Origin: an uncultured Coriobacteriaceae bacterium
GTDB lineage: Bacteria > Actinomycetota > Coriobacteriia > Coriobacteriales > Coriobacteriaceae
Length of the DNA: 64,000 nucleotides
Assembly: GCA_949287085.1 (NCBI GenBank)
Contig: CASEER010000008.1
Span: forward strand, 20,503 to 84,502
Direction: 5' to 3'
Each line of letters opens with the position of its first letter. Positions within the stretch are counted from its first letter, which is position 1. Under the pieces are notes generated by a model. It worked only from the letters and a program-made list of their open reading frames with translations. It ran no database searches and had not been told where the DNA came from. Made by a program: the position numbers and the translations under genes. Positions 60,008 to 64,000 of the stretch are shown here, piece after piece.

Positions 60008-60879
60008 TGTCCGCCCGGAAAGCTCGCACGGAGGCGGCCGCTGCTGCCGCCTCCGATGACTCTGAGGAGAGGGATGTGAAGATTCCCGTAGAAGCAGACG
60101 ACGAGGTCACCGAGGCCCCGGCTGCATCCGATGAGGGTGCGTCCATCGCGGACGCTCCGGCCGATGCCGCTGAGCGCGACGACACGCCCGAAGAGGCGGC
60201 TGCTGCACAGGCCATGACCGAGGAGGAAATGGTCGAGGCGGCCATTCGCGCAGGCGACGAGGCCGCAGCGAACGACTTCAAGCTCAGGTACGAGCAGGCG
60301 CAGAACGAGCTCGCCGAGGTTCGCAAGAAGCTCTCCGCCGCCGAGGAGACGGCCAAGACCGCCGATGCCAAGGTGCACGAGGCCCAGGAGCGCGTGGCGC
60401 GCCTGCAGGCGGATTGGGATAACTACCGCCGGCGCACCGCGCAGGAGCGCCTGGCCGAGCAGAACCGCGCGACCGAGAAGCTCGTGACCGCGCTCCTGCC
60501 CGTGCTCGACGACATGGAGCGCGCTATCGACCATGCCCGCTCGCAGGATATGGACGAGGCATTCTCGCAGTTCGTTGACGGTGTCGAGGCCGTGCACACC
60601 AAGATGCTCGACGTGTTTGGGCACGAGGGCGTCGAGGCGATCGATCCCAAGGGCGAGGCGTTCAACCCGCTTGAGCACCAGGCGGTGGGACGCGTGGAGG
60701 ACCCGGACCAGTACGATGAGACGGTCAACGACGTGTACCAGAAGGGGTATCGCATGGCCGACCGCGTGCTGCGCTCCGCTATGGTGACGGTGACGTACGG
60801 TGGCGCCAAGCGCCCCGCACCGGAGCCGGAGGCCGCGGCGGAAACCGCAAAGGCGGAATCCGACGAGGCCACCGAGTAA
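60007..60879 (+). CDS. grpE: Nucleotide exchange factor GrpE
   Basis: 290 aa. The C-terminal 190 residues hold the GrpE dimerisation helix and beta domain (LQADWDNYRRRTAQER, NPLEHQAVGR, GYRMADRVLRSAMVTVTYG). The N-terminal ~95 residues are an acidic Ala/Glu/Asp-rich extension, longer than usual. Its ATG overlaps the dnaK stop (TAATG). Confidence 0.95.
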   Translation: MSARKARTEAAAAAASDDSEERDVKIPVEADDEVTEAPAASDEGASIADAPADAAERDDTPEEAAAAQAMTEEEMVEAAIRAGDEAAANDFKLRYEQAQNELAEVRKKLSAAEETAKTADAKVHEAQERVARLQADWDNYRRRTAQERLAEQNRATEKLVTALLPVLDDMERAIDHARSQDMDEAFSQFVDGVEAVHTKMLDVFGHEGVEAIDPKGEAFNPLEHQAVGRVEDPDQYDETVNDVYQKGYRMADRVLRSAMVTVTYGGAKRPAPEPEAAAETAKAESDEATE

Positions 60880-60886
60880 CTAACGA

Positions 60887-60919
60887 GGGCTCCGAAGCGA
60901 CAGTTTCGGAGCCCTTTTA
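60887..60919 (+). terminator. Terminator-like hairpin between grpE and dnaJ
   Basis: GGGCTCCGAA (60887-60896) pairs with TTTCGGAGCCC (60904-60914), followed by TTTT. It may reduce dnaJ-hspR expression relative to dnaK-grpE. Confidence 0.8.
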
Positions 60920-61011
60920 CGATGGGGTGCCGGCACCCGGCTTGTTTGTTCCATAACAGCCGGGCACAGGGAGCGCCTCAGATAACAGACGATTGAAAGG
61001 GGGCAGGCACT

Positions 61012-61974
61012 ATGGCGCAGAAGACCTTTTATGACGTGCTCGGGGTAAAGCGTGATGCCTCTCAAAAGGAAATCAAGAGCGCGTTTCGCAAGCTCGCGCA
61101 GAAGTACCACCCCGACGCGGGCGGCGACGAAAACAAGTTCAAAGAGATCAGCGAGGCGTACGAGACGCTCTCCGACGAGAAGAAGCGTAAAGAGTACGAC
61201 CAGATGCTCATGTTTGGCGGCATGCCCGGCGCAGGCGGCCCCGGTGGCGCCACCTATACGTACACGAGTGGCCCGGGAGCCGGCGGCTGGGGCGACATCT
61301 TTAGCAGCATCTTTAACGGCGACGGCGCCTTTGGCGGTGACTGGGGCCAGGGCTTTAGCGGCATGGGCGGTATGGGTGGTCGCGCATCAAACCGCCCACG
61401 CAAAGGCGAGGACCTCACCCTGACCATCGATGTTTCGGCCGAGGAGGCATTCCGCGGCGTTACCAAGACCGTCACGTACCGCGTGCCCTCGAAGGGCGAG
61501 CAGCAGACGGTGAGCGTGCCGGTGCCCGCGGGCGCCGTGGACGGCGGGCGCATCCGCCTCAAGCGCCGCGGCGAATATGGAGTCAACGGCGGCGAGCGCG
61601 GTGACCTGCTTGTTATCACGCACGTGGCTGAGCATCCGCTCTTCAAGCGCAAGGGTGCCGACGTAACCATGACGCTGCCGATTTCGGTATATGAGGCTGC
61701 GCTTGGTTGCCAGATCGAGGTGCCCACGCCCGGTGGGCGCACGGTGCGGCTGAAGGTGCCCGCTGGCACCCAGACGGGCAAGACGTTCCGGTTTAAAGAA
61801 ATGGGCGCACCCGATGTTAAGCATCGCGGCCGCACGGGAGCGCTTCTCGTGACGATCGAGGTGCGCACGCCCGATCGCCTGAGTGATGCCGAGCGCAGCG
61901 CATTCGAGAAACTGCGTGCTGCTGACCGGCGCGATTATCGTGCAAACGTGGAGCGGTATCGCGCCAAGGTGTAG
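61012..61974 (+). CDS. J-domain co-chaperone without zinc finger (DnaJ/CbpA type)
   Basis: 320 aa. J domain 1-70 with YHPDAGG (HPD), then a Gly/Phe-rich linker, then two beta-sandwich client domains ([43 protein letters not shown]). The four CxxCxGxG zinc motifs are absent, so it is a type II J-protein like CbpA. It would hand substrates to DnaK. An aaagggggcag site precedes the ATG. Confidence 0.9.
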   Translation: MAQKTFYDVLGVKRDASQKEIKSAFRKLAQKYHPDAGGDENKFKEISEAYETLSDEKKRKEYDQMLMFGGMPGAGGPGGATYTYTSGPGAGGWGDIFSSIFNGDGAFGGDWGQGFSGMGGMGGRASNRPRKGEDLTLTIDVSAEEAFRGVTKTVTYRVPSKGEQQTVSVPVPAGAVDGGRIRLKRRGEYGVNGGERGDLLVITHVAEHPLFKRKGADVTMTLPISVYEAALGCQIEVPTPGGRTVRLKVPAGTQTGKTFRFKEMGAPDVKHRGRTGALLVTIEVRTPDRLSDAERSAFEKLRAADRRDYRANVERYRAKV

Positions 61975-61990
61975 CGAGCCGTAAACGAGC

Positions 61991-62022
61991 CGAGCCCGGC
62001 CGCCTGTGCGTGGCCGGGCTCG
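61991..62022 (+). terminator. 11-bp perfect hairpin after dnaJ
   Basis: CGAGCCCGGCC (61991-62001) pairs with GGCCGGGCTCG (62012-62022); no T-run. It could be a processing or attenuation hairpin before hspR. Confidence 0.55.
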
Positions 62023-62048
62023 ACCCTATGAGGATGGAGTGAGTGACG

Positions 62049-62459
62049 ATGGCCCAATCTGATCGAGATAAACCGCTGTACATGATTAGCGTGGCGGCGG
62101 AGCTCACGGGCATGCACCCGCAGACCCTGCGCGTCTACGAATCCAAGGGCCTGGTAAACCCCAAGCGCTCGGGCGGCAACACGCGCTTGTACTCGCGGGC
62201 CGACATCGAGCGCCTCGAGCTCATCAACCAGCTTACCGACGAGGGCATCAACCTTGCAGGCGTGGTGCGCATCCTGGACATGAAGGAGCGCGCCGAGAAG
62301 CGCGAACAAGAGAACGAACAGCTCCGTAGCCGGGTACGCGAACTCGAGGACCAGCTGCACGAGCTCAAGATGCAAAAAAAGATCACCGCTTTGGTGCCGC
62401 GCGGCGGTTCGGCCGACCCCGAGCAAGTGCTCAAGGGGCTCCTGGGCGGCAGCATCTAG
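62049..62459 (+). CDS. hspR: MerR-family heat-shock repressor HspR
   Basis: 136 aa. MerR HTH (YMISVAAELTGMHPQTLRVYE, KGLVNPKRSGGNTRLYSRADIERL) followed by a coiled coil (KREQENEQLRSRVRELEDQLHE). HspR closes the dnaK operon in many actinobacteria and represses it with DnaK as co-repressor. ATG 62049 has ggag at the right distance; GTG 62043 is the alternative. Confidence 0.9.
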   Translation: MAQSDRDKPLYMISVAAELTGMHPQTLRVYESKGLVNPKRSGGNTRLYSRADIERLELINQLTDEGINLAGVVRILDMKERAEKREQENEQLRSRVRELEDQLHELKMQKKITALVPRGGSADPEQVLKGLLGGSI

Positions 62460-62503
62460 TGCTGCAAGCGTCCGAGCGGGGGGTCGCGTCCGATGGGGGC
62501 TCC

Positions 62504-63226
62504 CTAGATTACGCTGACGATGCGCAGCTCGCTGCGGTCACCCACATGGCGCGACTGCGAGTACTCAAACGCGGTGCCATCGTCAAGAAAACCGACCTGC
62601 TCAATCTCAAGCAACGGTGAGCCGGGTGCCGTGTCCAGGCGCTCGGCTTCTTTGTCTGTTGCGGGAACCGAGCGGACGATGCGGTGGAAGCTTGCGATCC
62701 TCAGTCCAAGATCTTGCTGAATATAGCGATATACCGATTTGTAGAGCTCGGCTTTCTTAAGCCCCGGAATCAAGTCGAGGGGCATGTAGGTGTACTCGAT
62801 CGCAATGGGCGTGCCGTTCAGGCAGCGCACGCGGCAATGGTGATAGGTAAAGTCGTCTGGCGAGATGCCCAGGTGGCGTGCAATCGTTTCGGGTGGATTG
62901 ACAATTGAGAAGTCGTAGACCACCGAGGTGACCGCTTGTCCTTCGCCGCCGTGTTCGACGGTAAAACCAGAGGCGCGATCCGACTGATAAAAGTTAAACG
63001 TGTCGGTGGGCAGGTCTGAGCTGCTTTTGATGTAGGTGCCCGAACCGCGCTTGCTTGCAACGTAACCCTGCTCGGTAAGCAAGTCGATGGCGCGCTTGAT
63101 GGTGATCTTGCTTGCGTTATAGAGGTCGCAGAGACGAACGACGGTGGGAAGTTTGTCGTTGGGTTTGAGGAGCCCATCCTCGATGGCCTGCTGGATGTCC
63201 TGGGCAATGGACTGATACTTCAACAT
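62504..63226 (-). CDS. GntR/HutC-family regulator with UTRA domain
   Basis: 240 aa. Winged helix (IAQDIQQAIEDGLLKPNDKLPT, KITIKRAIDLLTEQGYV, GSGTYIKS) and UTRA effector domain (PIAIEYTYMPLDLIPGL, GSPLLEIEQVGFLDDGTAFEYSQS). Such regulators sense sugar phosphates. It is divergent from a PTS IIA gene; a site shared with the 36-kb operon lies in the gap, so it may control both. Confidence 0.9.
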   Translation of the reverse strand: MLKYQSIAQDIQQAIEDGLLKPNDKLPTVVRLCDLYNASKITIKRAIDLLTEQGYVASKRGSGTYIKSSSDLPTDTFNFYQSDRASGFTVEHGGEGQAVTSVVYDFSIVNPPETIARHLGISPDDFTYHHCRVRCLNGTPIAIEYTYMPLDLIPGLKKAELYKSVYRYIQQDLGLRIASFHRIVRSVPATDKEAERLDTAPGSPLLEIEQVGFLDDGTAFEYSQSRHVGDRSELRIVSVI

Positions 63227-63269
63227 GGCGTGCTTCCTTCCCGCTGTCGCAACCTGTGTGCTCAGAGAT

Positions 63270-63300
63270 GAACGGTCGATTTTAGCCGGTGAACGGTAGG
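63270..63300 (+). promoter_or_regulatory. Shared bipartite site, copy 2
   Basis: AACGGTCGAT and GTGAACGGT with ACGGT cores 21 bp apart, 24/31 identical to 36029-36059. Located between the GntR/UTRA gene and the PTS IIA gene, 44 bp from the GntR start. GAACGGTAGGTTC at its end is itself an inverted repeat. Confidence 0.55.
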
Positions 63301-63584
63301 TTCAAGCATACCAAAATGCCGTTTTTTCTCGCATAAAACGATAAATATTGGCTCCCCTGTCATGAGAGAATGACCCGGAAAACAATAGTTTCTCGCGTTG
63401 CAGGTTCTATTATCGCGCACTATAGCAAAAAGAAATATAGCAGTCTGTCTCCAACATAAAAAATAAAAGCGCTATACATTGATTAACAACGCAGGATGAA
63501 ACAAACTCCATCGCGCGCAGAAATGCCTATACGGCGTAAAGATGCGGGTGCATCGTCCTGTAAGGAAAGCGAATCGGAGGTAGT
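63301..63584. other. AT-rich divergent control region
   Basis: No gene. Much more AT-rich than the surroundings (several A-runs, CTATAGC/GCGCTATA blocks near 63420 and 63470), as expected for the PTS gene promoter. The ribosome site cggaggtagt ends just before 63585. Confidence 0.5.
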
Positions 63585-63962
63585 ATGGCGGAGGCAACCT
63601 TGCCCAAGGATTTCTTCTTTGGTGCAGCGATGTCCGAGCTGCAGATGACCTGCTTCGAGATCATCAGCTACGTGGGCACTGCGAAGTCAAATTACGTGGA
63701 CGCCATCGCCAAGGCCAAGGAAGGCGATTTTGACGCGGCCGAGGAGCTCATCAAGCAGGGCGACGAGGCCTAGAACGGCGGGCACAACGTGCACATGAAG
63801 CTGCTGCAGGCCGATACTGCGGGCGAGCGCAACGGTGAGGCACCGCTCATTCTGCTGCATGCCGAGGACCAGATGGCGGGAGCCGAGATGGCGAAGCTCA
63901 TGGCGCTCAACTTCATCGACACCTATCGCGAGCTCATTGCGCTCAAGGCCAAGCTGGCGTAG
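63585..63962 (+). pseudogene. PTS lactose/cellobiose IIA with an internal amber codon and a glycosidase-like start
   Basis: The frame has a TAG at 63771-63773 and then runs on to TAG 63960-63962. Before it: CFEIISYVGTAKSNYVDAIAKA and AEELIKQGDEA; after it: NGGHNVHMKLLQAD and LILLHAEDQMAGAEMAKLMA, together a complete IIA(Lac/Cel) fold with the phosphorylated His in GGHNVH. TAG stands where families have an aromatic residue, so a one-base change from TAC is likely. The first residues, LPKDFFFGAAMS, look like the start of a GH1 6-phospho-beta-glucosidase, hinting at a chimeric 5' end. Confidence 0.8.
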
Positions 63963-63972
63963 GATAGGACGC

Positions 63973-63992
63973 GCTGGCCCGTGCGGGCCGGC
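63973..63992 (+). terminator. Hairpin at the window end
   Basis: GCTGGCCCG (63973-63981) pairs with CGGGCCGGC (63984-63992) with one G-T pair. Whether a T-run follows is hidden by the window edge. Confidence 0.4.
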
Positions 63993-64000
63993 AGCCTTTG

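Overview
The window reads as a piece of a high-GC actinobacterial chromosome, most likely a gut Coriobacteriia member close to Collinsella. This is inferred from GC-rich codon use, a short SRP RNA without an Alu domain, a dnaK-grpE-dnaJ-hspR order, an NRAMP-related Mg-type transporter next to an MgtE-domain protein, and a Ni-hydrogenase maturation set. No rRNA, CRISPR array, phage module or recognisable transposase gene was found.

Layout. 1-3.1 kb: ilvE 3' end, a 15-bp minisatellite, and a DUF559-like nuclease gene between two copies of a 68-bp palindromic repeat, then tRNA-Ser. 3.1-16 kb: a TadA-glycerate kinase fusion, SRP RNA, a heterodimeric ABC exporter, a Tat-lipoprotein amino-acid ABC system, a YtrA-type regulator with its ABC pair, and a flavodoxin. 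16-27 kb: a lactate/2-hydroxyacid dehydrogenase, a DUF362 ferredoxin-like protein, TrhA, a CNNM/CorC protein, a lone cyanophycin-synthetase N-domain protein, YtxH and PRC-barrel proteins, and two paralogous membrane-anchored NodB-type deacetylases, one of which has lost its metal ligands. 27-30.6 kb: a long leader, an MgtE-N/CBS membrane protein and an NRMT-type transporter.

30.7-46.3 kb is the most unusual stretch. A 207-bp element made of four 18-bp motifs (offsets 0, 41, 148, 189; the last two inverted) occurs at 30690-30896 and, in opposite orientation with identical geometry, at 46110-46316. Between them lie a second DUF559-like gene and an inositol-type catabolic island: DeoR regulator, IolC, Fe-alcohol dehydrogenase, aldo/keto reductase, sugar-phosphate-isomerase-family protein, PHP hydrolase, a PTS EIIBC permease, MgtC, IolD, IolB and a membrane protein. 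IolG, a canonical IolE, IolJ, IolA and a classical inositol permease are absent, while a PTS permease is present. This suggests an undescribed PTS-linked route into the 2-deoxy-5-keto-gluconate branch.

46.5-57.5 kb: pyrE, a phosphoglycolate phosphatase, a frameshifted Fic gene behind a perfect 28-bp palindromic operator, and the hypF-C-D-E maturation cluster with nikR and a small unknown protein, then trxA, a possible UDG-fold protein and a 2[4Fe-4S] ferredoxin. 58-62.5 kb: the dnaK (one-base frameshift in a C-run), grpE, dnaJ, hspR chaperone operon. 62.5-64 kb: a GntR/UTRA regulator diverging from a broken PTS IIA gene whose N-terminus resembles a glycosidase; the intergenic region shares a 31-bp site with the leader of the inositol-type operon.

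Two genome-scale habits show repeatedly: GC-rich imperfect tandem repeats of different unit length (15, 17, about 21, 30, 38 bp) just beyond stop codons, and low-complexity linkers expanded inside enzymes. Three genes are broken (Fic, dnaK, PTS IIA); at least the dnaK lesion looks like a possible sequence error.
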